Positions 1 through 22,383 of a stretch of 64,000 nt of DNA are shown here, piece after piece. Position numbers and translations under genes: made by a program. The notes under the pieces were generated by a model, which was given only the letters and a program-made list of their open reading frames with translations, had not been told where the DNA came from and ran no database searches. This DNA comes from Oncomelania hupensis (taxonomy: Eukaryota > Mollusca > Gastropoda > Littorinimorpha > Pomatiopsidae): positions 66,143,983-66,207,982 of the forward strand of contig CM072521.1 in NCBI GenBank assembly GCA_036898135.1. Reading direction: 5' to 3'. Each line of letters opens with the position of its first letter. The first letter of the stretch is position 1.

Positions 1-1072
1 GCGTTTAACCGAGTCTGGCATGCAGCTCTTTGGGCAACAGTGAAAGTGTACAACATCAGCCCTAAAATTATTGAAGTCATCAAAAGCCTGTATGACAAGG
101 CTACCAGTGCAGTCCTCCATAACAGCGCCATTGGGAACTGGTTCAGAACAACAATCAGTGTGCGTCAAGGATGCCTACTCTCTCCAAAACTCTTCAACAT
201 CTTCCTAGAGCGCATCATGTCTGATGCTCTTGCAGATCACGAAGGCACAGTCAGCATAGGAGGTAGAGCAATCTCCAATCTTCGTTTTGCGGATGACATC
301 GATGGATTGGATGGAGAGCAACAAGAACTTGAACAGCTGGTACAGAGGCTTGACACCACCTCCAGAGCTTATGGAATGGAAATAAGTGCAGAGAAGACCA
401 AAATGATGACCAACAACACCAATGGTATCAACACGGACATCAAAGTCCAAGGCCAATCCCTCAACACAGTGCATAGCTTCAAATATTTAGGAGCCATTGT
501 ATCAGACAATGGGTCCCGACAGGAAGTCCTCTCCAGGATCGCACAAACAACTGCTGCCCTGACAAGGTTGAAGCCCATTTGGAAAGACAGGACCATCAGT
601 CTACATTCCAAAGTAAGACTGCTGCGCTTCCTATATGCTTGCGAAGCATGGACCCTTACAACAGATCTACAACGAAGAATACAAAGCATGGAGATGAGGT
701 GCTACAGAAGACTTCTGGGCATTTCCTATACCCAACACATCACCAACAACGAAGTCTGACAGACCATCACACAAGCCATTGGACAACACGATGACCTGCT
801 CACAGTGGTGAAGAAACGGAAACTCCGATGGTATGGCCACGTCACCAGATCATCAGGCCTTGCAAAGACCATTCTGCAAGGCACAGTGCAAGGAGGTAGA
901 AGAAGAGGGAGACCAAAAAAGAGGTGGGAGGACAACATTCGAGAATGGACTGGTTTGACACTGAGCGAAGCCATCAGGGCTGCTGAGGACAGGGAAAGAT
1001 GGAGTATGCTGTTTAAACGATCATCTGTGGTGCCCCTACGACCTTAGGGTTATGGGACAGGATAGGATAGGA
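1..1072 (+). mobile_element. non-LTR retrotransposon (LINE) 3' part, degenerate
   Basis: Reverse transcriptase C-terminal half and 3' end of a LINE lying in an RPA1 intron and running off the left edge. Translation shows the RT catalytic signature FADDI (about codon 84 of the open part from base 40), VRQGCLLSP just before it, and the tail region GHVTRSSGLAKTILQGT. A TGA at 757-759 breaks the frame, and 18 bp (6 codons after VRLLR) are missing relative to the copy at 41887-42850. The 3' end is a short AGGAT-type repeat, as in RTE-like elements; the clade assignment is tentative. Not a host gene. Confidence 0.9.
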
Positions 1073-1112
1073 TCAAAGAAGTATTTTACTGCTAACATAG
1101 ACTGACTCTGCT

Positions 1113-1195
1113 ACAATATGACACCCGGTCCTGATTTGGCTCGGAAGAGTCCGCTGGACCTAAAGCAACAATAAATCAATCAATCAACAATATGA
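1113..1195 (+). repeat. dispersed repeat R, 3' end with AATC-type tail
   Basis: Contains GGCTCGGAAGAGTCCGCTGG followed by a (AATC)n-like tail. The same sequence recurs in inverse orientation at 16880-17285 and 22826-22865, and related copies lie at 7850-8275 and 21575-21692. It is a short interspersed family, perhaps a SINE or the 3' end of a LINE. Confidence 0.7.
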
Positions 1196-1625
1196 CACTG
1201 ACACCTGTAACCTAATCAAAAGCTAGGCGAAGAGTGGCACTAACTTGTCAAATTATAATTCCAAAACCATAAAGAACTTACTTACAAATCTGCCCTACTT
1301 ATTATACAAAATCCTATAATACTGAAAAACACAAAACCTTATAATATTGTACTTGGTTATTTGGTTCCACTAGAATCAAAGTTAAAATTAAAGTGAACAC
1401 AAAACGCTTATAACATATGCAGATAACAGATTATAGTTACAATATGTGATAAGGAAACTGTAGGCAAAAATACTAATCAAGACTAATCAAAATAATATAA
1501 TTGATGATGAAGATCGAGTGGTCATTGCATATAGGAGATTTACTTAACTGGCTAATAAAATAAAATGTACGAATATAGAATGATTACATTAAACATACAA
1601 AATTCACTGTACACAAACATGCCAT
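1196..1625. other. AT-rich RPA1 intron sequence, nothing recognised
   Basis: AT-rich unique-looking intron between the dispersed repeat and the 51 bp minisatellite. No coding exon or known element was seen. Confidence 0.5.
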
Positions 1626-3309
1626 GATGAGCTGTACATGGGTGTGGGAGAGTGGACAAGTGTATTCACGATAGAGGATGAGCTGTACATGGGTGTGGGA
1701 GAGTGGACAAGTGTATTCAGGATAGAGGATGAGCTGTACATGGGTGTGGGAGAGTGGACAAGTGTATTCAGGATAGAGGATGAGCTGTACATGGGTGTGG
1801 GAGAGTGGACAAGTGTATTCAGGATAGAGGATGAGCTGTACCAGGGTGTGGGAGAGTGGACAAGTGTATTCAGGATAGAGGATGAGCTGTACATGGGTGT
1901 GGGAGAGTGGACAAGTGTATTCAGGATAGAGGATGAGCTGTACATGGGTGTGGGAGAGTGGACAAGTGTATCCAGGATAGAGGATGAGCTGTACCAGGGT
2001 GTGGGAGAGTGGACAAGTGTATTCAGGATAGAGGATGAGCTGTACCAGGGTGTGGGAGAGTGGACAAGTGTATTCATGATAGAGGATGAGCTGTACATGG
2101 GTGTGGGAGAGTGGACAAGTGTATTCATGATAGAGGATGAGCTGTACCAGGGTGTGGGAGAGTGGACAAGTGTATTCAGGATAGAGGATGAGCTGTACCA
2201 GGGTGTGGGAGAGTGGACAAGTGTATTCAGGATAGAGGATGAGCTGTACCAGGGTGTGGGAGAGTGGACAAGTGTATTCAGGATAGAGGATGAGCTGTAC
2301 CAGGGTGTGGGAGAGTGGACAAGTGTATTCAGGATAGAGGATGAGCTGTACCAGGGTGTGGGAGAGTGGACAAGTGTATTCAGGATAGAGGATGAGCTGT
2401 ACCAGGGTGTGGGAGAGTGGACAAGTGTATTCAGGATAGAGGATGAGCTGTACCAGGGTGTGGGAGAGTGGACAAGTGTATTCAGGATAGAGGATGAGCT
2501 GTACCAGGGTGTGGGAGAGTGGACAAGTGTATTCAGGATAGAGATGAGCTGTACATGGGTGTGGGAGAGTGGACAAGTGTATTCAGGATAGAGGATGAGC
2601 TGTACATGGGTGTGGGAGAGTGGACAAGTGTATCCAGGATAGAGGATGAGCTGTACCAGGGTGTGGGAGAGTGGACAAGTGTATTCAGGATAGAGGATGA
2701 GCTGTACCAGGGTGTGGGAGAGTGGACAAGTGTATTCATGATAGAGGATGAGCTGTACATGGGTGTGGGAGAGTGGACAAGTGTATTCATGATAGAGGAT
2801 GAGCTGTACCAGGGTGTGGGAGAGTGGACAAGTGTATTCAGGATAGAGGATGAGCTGTACCAGGGTGTGGGAGAGTGGACAAGTGTATTCAGGATAGAGG
2901 ATGAGCTGTACCAGGGTGTGGGAGAGTGGACAAGTGTATTCAGGATAGAGGATGAGCTGTACCAGGGTGTGGGAGAGTGGACAAGTGTATTCAGGATAGA
3001 GGATGAGCTGTACCAGGGTGTGGGAGAGTGGACAAGTGTATTCAGGATAGAGGATGAGCTGTACCAGGGTGTGGGAGAGTGGACAAGTGTATTCAGGATA
3101 GAGGATGAGCTGTACCAGGGTGTGGGAGAGTGGACAAGTGTATTCAGGATAGAGGATGAGCTGTACCAGGGTGTGGGAGAGTGGACAAGTGTATTCAGGA
3201 TGGAGGATGAGCTGTACATGGGTGTGGGAGAGTGGACTAGTGTATTCACGATAGAGGATGAGCTGTACATGGGTGTGGGAGAGTGGACAAGTGTATTCAG
3301 GATAGAGGA
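1626..3309. repeat. 51 bp minisatellite, about 33 units
   Basis: Near-perfect tandem array with unit core GAGCTGTACCAGGGTGTGGG. Variant positions are ACATGG/ACCAGG and ATTCAGG/ATTCATG/ATCCAGG. Because 51 is divisible by three and the unit lacks stops, long ORFs appear on both strands with a 17-residue period; these are not genes. A single-base deletion near 2541 shifts the frame. The order of variant units repeats after 13 units, showing a later segmental duplication. It lies in the RPA1 intron upstream of the penultimate exon. Confidence 0.95.
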
Positions 3310-3445
3310 GGTTCTAATGGCAACATTCTCAATGGATTGGGATGGGACTGCATGCAAATAGACATTCTGACATGGACCTACTTTTTTTTTCTATCCCACC
3401 CTCCACCCCTATTCCCCTCTCCATCCCATTCCCCCTCCACTTCTC

Positions 3446-4618
3446 CAGCTCCCTCCATCTGGGGTGAATTGGGCAGCACTGTGGGGACACAAGTGGGATG
3501 TGTGGCAGCTCCCTCCATCTGGGGTGAGTTGGGCAACACTGTTGGGACAAGTGGGATGTGTGGCAGCTCCCTCCATCTGGGGTGAGTTGGGCAACACTGT
3601 TGGGACAAGTGGGATGTGTGGCAGCTCCCTCCATCTGGGGTGAGTTGGGCAACACTGTTGGGACAAGTGGGATGTGTGGCAGCTCCCTCCATCTGGGGTG
3701 AGTTGGGCAACACTGTTGGGACAAGTGGGATGTGTGGCAGCTCCCTCCATCTGGGGTGAATTGGGCAACACTGTTGGGGACACAAGTGGGATGTGTGGCA
3801 GCTCCCTCCATCTGGGGTGAGTTGGGCAACACTGTTGGGACAAGTGGGATGTGTGGCAGCTCCCTCCATCTGGGGTGAGTTGGGCAACACTGTTGGGACA
3901 AGTGGGATGTGTGGCAGCTCCCTCCATCTGGGGTGAGTTGGGCAACACTGTTGGGACAAGTGGGATGTGTGGCAGCTCCCTCCATCTGGGGTGAGTTGGG
4001 CAACACTGTTGGGACAAGTGGGATGTGTGGCAGCTCCCTCCATCTGGGGTGAGTTGGGCAACACTGTTGGGACAAGTGGGATGTGTGGCAGCTCCCTCCA
4101 TCTGGGGTGAGTTGGGCAACACTGTTGGGACAAGTGGGATGTGTGGCAGCTCCCTCCATCTGGGGTGAGTTGGGCAACACTGTTGGGACAAGTGGGATGT
4201 GTGGCAGCTCCCTCCATCTGGGGTGAGTTGGGCAACACTGTTGGGACAAGTGGGATGTGTGGCAGCTCCCTCCATCTGGGGTGAGTTGGGCAACACTGTT
4301 GGGACAAGTGGGATGTGTGGCAGCTCCCTCCATCTGGGGTGAGTTGGGCAACACTGTTGGGACAAGTGGGATGTGTGGCAGCTCCCTCCATCTGGGGTGA
4401 GTTGGGCAACACTGTTGGGACAAGTGGGATGTGTGGCAGCTCCCTCCATCTGGGGTGAGTTGGGCAACACTGTTGGGACAAGTGGGATGTGTGGCAGCTC
4501 CCTCCATCTGGGGTGAGTTGGGCAACACTGTTGGGACAAGTGGGATGTGTGGCAGCTCCCTCCATCTGGGGTGAATTGGGCAACACTGTTGGGGACACAA
4601 GTGGGATGTGTGGCAGCC
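3446..4618. repeat. 58 bp minisatellite, about 20 units
   Basis: Tandem array with core CTCCCTCCATCTGGGGTGAG. Most units are 58 bp; a few are longer (for example near 3755 and 4570, with GGGGACACAAG). The ORFs of 376 to 436 codons across it arise because no frame of the unit has a stop; they are not genes. It ends about 100 bp before the RPA1 penultimate exon. Confidence 0.95.
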
Positions 4619-4717
4619 CCCTAACGGTGACATTGTGCTGTGTCTTTACAGTGCTGTTATTGGTTGTATCAATGGCTGTAATATACAAAGTAATGATGAT
4701 GATGTGTGTGTGTGCAG

Positions 4718-4804
4718 AATGAAGCCGCCTTTGATCAAGTGTTCCAGCAAGCCTTGTTCAAAGACTATGTCTTCCGTCTGCGTACCAAAGTGGAAACCTA
4801 CAAT
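4718..4804 (+). CDS. RPA1: RPA1 penultimate coding exon
   Basis: 87 bp, 29 codons, phase 0 on both sides. It starts NEAAFDQVF and ends VETYN. Acceptor TGTGCAG, donor GTATGT. Confidence 0.93.
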
Positions 4805-5182
4805 GTATGTCACCCAGTGATTGTTGCCTAACCTTCACCTCCATCCTCTTCTTCTTATATTCTTGTTCCAGTTATTTTTGGCCACTTTTCTCAGCTTTGA
4901 ACTTGTGAATGCACTGTATATGAGGGTAGGATGGTTTTCTCACAAGGCTGCCGGACATCACTTTCATTATTCTTTCACCTTCTTCCCCTCTTCTTCCCCC
5001 AGATGTAACACACACTCCAGCATATATAACATACTCATCACAACTTATTAAATCTATTTTAATTGTTTACTTATTTGCAGGAGGAGAGTCGCCTGAAGAC
5101 GGCTGTGGTGTCGGCAGCGCCTGTGGATTATGTTGAATACAGCAAACACTTGGTGGAGGAGTTGACCAAACTGGGACTGTAA
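4718..5182 (+). CDS. RPA1: Replication protein A 70 kDa subunit, C-terminus (last two exons)
   Basis: C-terminal 62 residues of the large subunit of the heterotrimeric single-stranded DNA binding protein RPA, which acts in nuclear DNA replication, repair and recombination. The two exons join in phase 0 to give a tail containing [16 protein letters not shown] and PVDYVEY. It is collinear with the end of vertebrate RPA1, where the last part of DNA-binding domain C and the trimerisation region lie (family knowledge; VKVETYNDES in human). The penultimate exon follows a TG-rich acceptor ending TGTGCAG, and its donor is GTATGT. The last exon follows TTATTTGCAG and ends in TAA. All upstream exons lie outside the window, beyond an intron of at least 4.7 kb packed with a LINE and two minisatellites. 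The transcript runs towards C1orf50, which is on the opposite strand. Confidence 0.95.
5081..5182 (+). CDS. RPA1: RPA1 last coding exon
   Basis: 102 bp including TAA. It begins EESRLK and ends [10 protein letters not shown]. Acceptor TTATTTGCAG. Confidence 0.95.
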   Translation, partial: EESRLKTAVVSAAPVDYVEYSKHLVEELTKLGL

Positions 5183-5667
5183 TTGATAAATACTGCTAAC
5201 ATCTTCATTTTGTCCTTATTGGCAGAACTTGTAAGCTGCAGATGTCAATTTGAGGACAAAGTTGCTAGTTCAGATTCCTTTTATCGTAAATTATATTTAT
5301 ATAAATTTGCCGAGTTGCGGTTTATTTTGCATCCAAGTTGTTTGGTGTAGGCAGTGAACTTCAGTCTAATGAAGAACCTTGTTGACTTGAAGGTGGCCGA
5401 CTTTTTAGGTGAAAGTGTCCTGGCCTTGTCTGAGATCAGATGCTGCACTGCCCAAAAAAAAGATGGGGAGGGAGGCTACTTTCAAATGTTATGGAAAAAG
5501 AAGAATATTGTGGAATGCTATGTATTTGGAAGAATAATACTTTGAGAACTTTGTTGTGGATAACTGAGAAGTCAGTGGGAGCATTGTATGAATGGTTGGC
5601 AATTACCAATATATATGTAAACAAAAGCATTGTAGTGTAGCATAGTTGGTTGCATCCAATATTAAAT

Positions 5668-5673
5668 AATAAA
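5668..5673 (+). terminator. candidate polyadenylation signal for RPA1
   Basis: AATAAA about 490 bp after the RPA1 stop. It sits at the start of a locally duplicated segment, so an alternative site such as the AATAAA near 6058 is possible. Confidence 0.35.
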
Positions 5674-5990
5674 GCGGTGACTAGTGTCAGGCAGTATAAT
5701 GACTTTTCTTTCGCCTCGCAAACGGTGAATTGACTGCTCATTTTGTGGAGATAAAATACTTTAGTATTAACTTATTGGTATGGAATGCTTGACAAAAGAT
5801 TAAGCGGTGACTAATGTCAGGCGGTATAATGACTTTTCTTTCACCTCGCAGACTGTGAATTGACTGCTCATTTTGTGTGGATAAAATACTTTAGTATTAA
5901 CTTGACAAAAGATTAAGCTGTGACTAGTGTCTGGCCATACAAATTTAGTTTTGTTGGTATGGAATGTTTGACAAAAGATCAAGCTGTGAT
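5674..5990. repeat. imperfect ~115-130 bp local duplication
   Basis: GCGGTGACTAGTGTCAGGC followed by CTTTTCTTTCGCCTCGCA recurs at 5674, 5804 and, degenerate, near 5918 and 5976. A further related block lies at 6735-6860. It is in the RPA1 3' untranslated or flanking region. Confidence 0.7.
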
Positions 5991-7849
5991 GATTGTCTGG
6001 CCATAAAACCAACCAGTGTACTTCCGCAAAAGTACAAGTTTTGCAAACAAATTTAAAATAAATAAATATAAAAATCCGCAAATCAAAAATGTCTGGGTGA
6101 AAAAAAAATGAGCGGAGAAATTTCATGGTGAGCAAACTGTACCGAAGCATCAGTGTACTGTCTTCTGCAACCGGAAGTAGTATGCATGCGCCACTTCTGA
6201 TTGGGCACACGTTTTGAACACGTCTAAAAATGTGGAGAACAGGCATTGTTCTGCGGGAATCTTCAACTGCAGAAATAGACAGCGGTGTAAAGAATAAGTG
6301 GGAGTGGCTTGAAAGGAAACGTGAAGAGATCACGTTTGGGACGTACTTTCAGAAACTGAAGTCACCATGAAAGGCCAAACCCAATGGCCTCCAAGTCCAA
6401 GCTAAAGTTAAGTTAATTTGGTGTCGGGTATTTTTTTATTTTTATTATCAACACACTTTTTTTTCGCTGTGGACATTCATCAGTGTTTCTGGCATTCTCT
6501 CTGGAGATGGTTAAGTAAAGATACCTAAAAAGATATTCATGGAATTTGAAAAGCTTTTTTTTTTTTTGAAAGGATAAACAAGATGGCAAGCATACAAATG
6601 AATGACATGGTCTGAAAGGGCCTATTTTTGGTTTACATTTGTGGAAAACGTTCAGCTTTAGGGGGCTTTGCCCCTGAATATCGCATTATCAGCCCCTGTA
6701 TACCCAAAGACTTTTTTTTTTGGCGGCACGTTGCCGGTAAAATGATGGCTTTTCTTTCGCCTCTCAAACAATGAATTGACTGCTCATTTTATGGAGACGA
6801 GATTATTTATTATTAAATAAATTGTTGTTATGAAACGTTTGACAAAAGAAGAAGTCTGTACAGAGATTTGTGATCTGTATCAAGTTGGGTCTATTGTTTT
6901 TCATGAAGAAACAAAAAGGTTTTAGCATGTTATAGTTTTCATTTCAAGCATGCCACTGTAAATATCAATGAAGTAAACTTAATTCTGGATTTCATGATTT
7001 CTTATTATTATTTTGTTATGGGAGTAACAGAAATCTCCATTTGTGTGTTGTTTTGTACGTATTGGTTTTGATATTGGATGGGGGAAAAATTACGCATGTA
7101 CATTGATGCTACTATGTGCTAATAATTCAGGAAGAAAATTTGTTGCTTTTGGGGTTTATAATTGTAAAAGTTATGTGATTTTTTTTTTTTGGGGGGGGGG
7201 TGGAGTGGGGGGTTACTGTTTGAAGTTTGAAGCATCTCGTATGGAAAAACATGAGTATTGTCATTACGAGAACAAGCACTAAGCGCTAAGAGTATAAGGT
7301 TGTGTTAAGGTGGGGGGGTTTTCATGTCTGGTCAGTGACAAGAAAGGCTTTATTTAATTTGGTTTGGTGCAGGAATATTTTATTGTGGGCTTTTTGTTTT
7401 GTTCCAGTCTCCAATCAGGGAAGTAAAATTATGTATGCATATGCATGGTTGCTTTACTTGTTTAATTATTATTTGACTCCCTCTTACATTTCATTTGTCA
7501 AGCGGTATCGTACATTATGGAATGGTTTGTGGCAACAACAAAAATGTATCACCGATGGTGGGAAAAAGAAAATATATATATACATATAGCTAAGTTTGTG
7601 CCTGTCTTATCTTTTTAAAGGATTGTTTGTTGTTGTTTTTTTTGTTTGTTTTTTTAAAAACTTTTGTGAAGTTTATTTTTTTGTTAGCATGTTGCTGAAA
7701 TCACAACTTGACTTTGTCCACCTTTTAATATCGGCACCCTACCAACTTTCAGGAAGTTTAGTGCTTTAAATTGCCACTGCCTTTGTTCTTTCTCATTCCT
7801 ACTCTGTTCTATCAATCTACTATACTTCTTCGCTAGACTAGTCACTTAC
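5991..7849. other. RPA1 3' flank, no gene recognised
   Basis: AT-rich sequence with homopolymer runs (a T run then a G run at about 7177-7205) and one diverged copy of the preceding duplication at 6735-6860. No conserved coding signal was seen. Confidence 0.5.
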
Positions 7850-8275
7850 CTTTTTTCTTGAAAACTTCTGGGACAAAACTCATTTGTGTGTGAGGTCTGT
7901 TGGATCAGCTTGGGAATATTGGACACTTTCTGCCAAATGGTAACTAGGGCTTCCTATGATATTATTTAGCAATGTAGGCATTTTATATGTATGTGTTTTG
8001 TTGATTTTTTATAATGTTTGTATTCAATTTTGGTTTTGTAAAAGGGGGGTTCGATAAATTAATAGTAATGCCTCGGCATCCCTTGTGTGGGATGCCTTTA
8101 TTGTAAAGTGACCGGCTGGTGGAGTGCCTTCATTGTTACCACTGGGATTGTTTCAGCAGATCTTTTATGCGGATCAGGGGCGAGTCCTCTTTCAGCAAAG
8201 TGTGGTCTTGATTTTGTGGTCCTGATTCGGCTCTTTGCAGTCCACTGGACCCTGTAAGCAATGAATAACTAATAG
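7850..8275 (+). repeat. dispersed repeat R, ~420 bp diverged copy
   Basis: The reverse complement of 16880-17285 matches along most of its length, with landmarks GATCAGCTTGGGAAT, GGGATGCC, TGACCGGC and CAGATCTTTTATGCGGAT. It suggests a full-length member of the repeat family whose tail is at the right. Confidence 0.75.
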
Positions 8276-8306
8276 CAGCAGCAAGTCACCATGGCGTGTC
8301 AAGCAT

Positions 8307-8312
8307 TTTATT
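8307..8312 (-). terminator. candidate polyadenylation signal for C1orf50
   Basis: AATAAA on the minus strand about 1 kb past the C1orf50 stop, directly before dispersed repeat R. A plausible 3' end but unproven. Confidence 0.35.
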
Positions 8313-9313
8313 GTATGGAGTACGCTGTCAAATTAGATGTGCACTGCCTGCATAGCGAAAAATGTTAACACTCGACAGCTTTTTCCCTTTTCCAACAATC
8401 AACACAATAACCAACAAAACAAATGATAAGATAGAAGTATTGTAAAGTTGTTTTTTTTTAATCTGGAAAATACTGGATGTTCCAGTTCATATAAAGATCT
8501 ATACTTCAAAAACTGGTCGTCGCCGTTTCTCTCCCCATGAAAACCGTAGACATTTTACCACTTCATTTTATGTTACACATTGGGACAGATAAAGCCGTGC
8601 AATACAAATCAACAATAGTATGTACAATACAGGAACAGTACTTGACAAATATGCCAACAACAATCACAAATGTCACAAAATCATGCAATCTTTTTTTCAA
8701 ATTTCACCAAATCTAATTTAAGGCTTTATCATTTTGCATGCACCTCAGTCAGTTCTTGCAAGCTTCTGCAAATGATAGTGCCAAGCTAATTAATTAGTAT
8801 AGTGTTCAGAACTTTCAGGTTTCATGATGTTTGAAACCAATGTAAACTAAACTAAACTTTTCCATGTTAACCCCACCCTCATCCCCAACATACAAATAAT
8901 TACTCCTGTCCTTACATTTCACAAATTTCTGGGGGGAAAAAATCCAGAACTGATTGAATGCTGACCAATACTATATTACAGCCTCACTATTTTGGTGACT
9001 TGCAAGGAATTCTCAGTTGCCACAACTGGTTATAACACACTTTTCTTTATAATTCATTTTTACAATGTAACGGCTGGTAGACACCACATATTGGACAAAG
9101 GAGCAACTTGTCTTTTTGACAAGGGACATTCCTCTCCACATTCTTCAATGTACAGCGGATCACTACAATGGACCATATCGACATAAAGCCAGTGGATTTT
9201 TGTATTGTTTTTTCTTCCACTACCTGAGGATCATTCTGCATATCTGATTTTGGATAATCTTGGGATGAAATCCTATTTTGACTAAAAAGTAAAATATAAG
9301 CCAAGTACCTACA
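8313..9313 (-). other. probable C1orf50 3' untranslated region
   Basis: Continuous sequence between the C1orf50 stop and the candidate poly(A) signal, with no other coding signal on either strand. Confidence 0.45.
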
Positions 9314-12875
<3,562 letters not shown>

Positions 12876-13267
12876 TTTACGAAAGACCTCGTTTACGAAT
12901 GCACATCGGACTATATAGACTTTTTTTTTTTTTAACGTTACATAAGGGGCTGGCTTGTACTTTAGAAATAACTGTATAGAGTTTTTATTCGTTTGAGCGT
13001 TATTACAATTTTAAAAGCATACGAATTCTTTTTAACGTGTTATTCAAAGAGATTGAATAGTTTGAACTAAAGCAAAATTTTACCATAAGAACAAGGTAAT
13101 AAGCAAAATTCGCATTAATGTTTACTCCGATCGGGAAAGATAATCCAAGTCAAACTTCCGGCTTGCTAAAAGCAACGTGATTCTAGAGAACAACATTTAG
13201 AAAGATGTTACAGAGCTGAAATACATTTGTTGTCTAATCTTGAGGGCTTTTCCAATAGAGAAATAAA
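12876..13267. promoter_or_regulatory. putative bidirectional promoter C1orf50/RWDD4
   Basis: 392 bp between two divergent start codons, with no repeats except a short T run. Head-to-head spacing this small suggests a shared promoter and 5' untranslated regions. No TATA box was assigned. Confidence 0.5.
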
Positions 13268-20979
<7,712 letters not shown>

Positions 20980-21574
20980 GTGATTCACGTTTCACTTTGG
21001 CGTTTGGTTAGAAAATTGTGCGTTGCGTTGTTGGGTCCTTACGCTACGTGATAATGCGTGAATGTGAAGACAAATGGGTTGAGGGCTCAATGCCCTGTAT
21101 TTCACTAACACAGGAAAAACAAAGAAAAAAAGGTGATGCTTGTTTTGCCTGTGTCCATGAATTAAATTATTGTTTTTTTACGGGTGTAATGAGTGTATTT
21201 TGTACAGCAAAGTTGTGAATGTGATTTGAGCTCCACTGGTTCATGTACATTTGGTCATTGTGTGCATGCAATTATTATTATTTTTAAAAACAATGAAATG
21301 TGAATTGTCAGAGGGATGCATGTGTGGGTGGTTTGAGGTATGTCCTAACTTGCTGCATTTATTTAAGAGTAAGATGTCAGTAGCCGGATGGAAGTCCTGC
21401 TGTTGGTAATGTATTTCCATGTCACATTAGGATTTGGAATGCTGGAATCTAATTTGATGCATTATGCTGCTTGGGCAAGTTGATGTGCAAGATGAGAGTA
21501 TATTACTTGTGCCCTGATATTTGCCATTAGATTTACTGGCTGCACATTAGCATGAATGTTTGCAGTTAGTCATT

Positions 21575-21692
21575 CATTGCTTACAGGGTCCAGCGAGCTG
21601 CAAAGAGCCGAATCAGGAACACAAAATCCAGACCACAATTTCGCCGAAAGAGGACTCGCCCCTGATTTGCATAAAAGATCTGCCGAATGTTT
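21575..21692 (-). repeat. dispersed repeat R fragment
   Basis: Inverse match to 8160-8275: GAGCTGCAAAGAGCCGAATC, then GGACTCGCCCCTGAT and CATAAAAGATCTGCCGAA. Confidence 0.75.
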
Positions 21693-21782
21693 GCAGTACA
21701 AAAGAGATTCCAAGCATTCAAACTACCCTGTATACTTACTTGAACATTCACTAAATCGTGGCTCGTGGAGCAGGCAAAGGCT

Positions 21783-21933
21783 GTAGGCATATGATGTATT
21801 GCTGTACATGCTTGGCATACGATGTATTGCTGTACATGCTTGGCATACGATGTATTGCTGTACATGCTTGGCATACGATGTATTGCTGTACATGCTGGGC
21901 ATACGATGTATTGCTGTACATGCTGGGCATACA
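21783..21933. repeat. 28 bp minisatellite, 5 units
   Basis: Core TGTATTGCTGTACATGCTTG then GCATACGA, in the RWDD4 3' region. Confidence 0.9.
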
Positions 21934-21960
21934 AATGCTGTGATGTGTAAAACTGATGGC

Positions 21961-21981
21961 AATAAAGTATGGAATAAAAGA
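21961..21981 (+). terminator. candidate polyadenylation signals for RWDD4
   Basis: AATAAA at 21961-21966 and 21976-21981, followed within 50 bp by a TTGTGTATTTGTGC GT-rich stretch. Confidence 0.5.
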
Positions 21982-22377
21982 TTGAGAAGTGTCATAGCTG
22001 TTAAATTGTGTATTTGTGCAACTAAATACATCGTTGCTTTGTTTTGTGCATGGAATTGCACTTGACAATGACTGTGCGTTTACCCCCACACTTGAGCTTG
22101 CCATTCTCCTGCTAAATAATGCATTTGATCTCTTGAGGTATACCAACAGAAATGTGGGTTTAACACACTCGTCGGGTGCTTGATATTATTTTGTTGTTTT
22201 TGTGAGTACATTGGCGCTGGGCGATTGTTACAGGAACACCACAGATCAGCAAGCAGCAACAACAAGCCAATGAGAGTCAAAACTATGTAGTCAAAACCAA
22301 AGTCAATACAGGAAAGAATAAGGCTGAATCACAACAGTAAAGACTGCAGACACACACAGTGACATCAATGGCAGCTT

Positions 22378-22383
22378 TTTATT
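22378..22383 (-). terminator. candidate polyadenylation signal for GGNBP2
   Basis: AATAAA on the minus strand followed by TGTGTGTGTCTG about 20-30 nt downstream, a good signal/GT-rich pair. It would give a 3' untranslated region of about 3.6 kb and leave about 380 bp between convergent genes. Confidence 0.5.

Larger units (their letters stand above)
20980..21960 (+). other. probable RWDD4 3' untranslated region
   Basis: Runs from the stop to tandem AATAAA signals. It contains a dispersed repeat R copy and a 28 bp array. Confidence 0.5.

Noticed and set aside
1584..3361. Long ORFs (317 and 280 codons on plus, 330 and 274 on minus) with a 17-residue repeat
   Set aside because: They result from a 51 bp tandem unit without stops; both strands are open, the frame is not under any visible constraint, and the region is an RPA1 intron.
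3329..4688. ORFs of 376-436 codons rich in Pro/Cys/His
   Set aside because: 58 bp minisatellite with no stop in any of the three minus frames; three overlapping frames translate to the same words, which is not expected of a gene.
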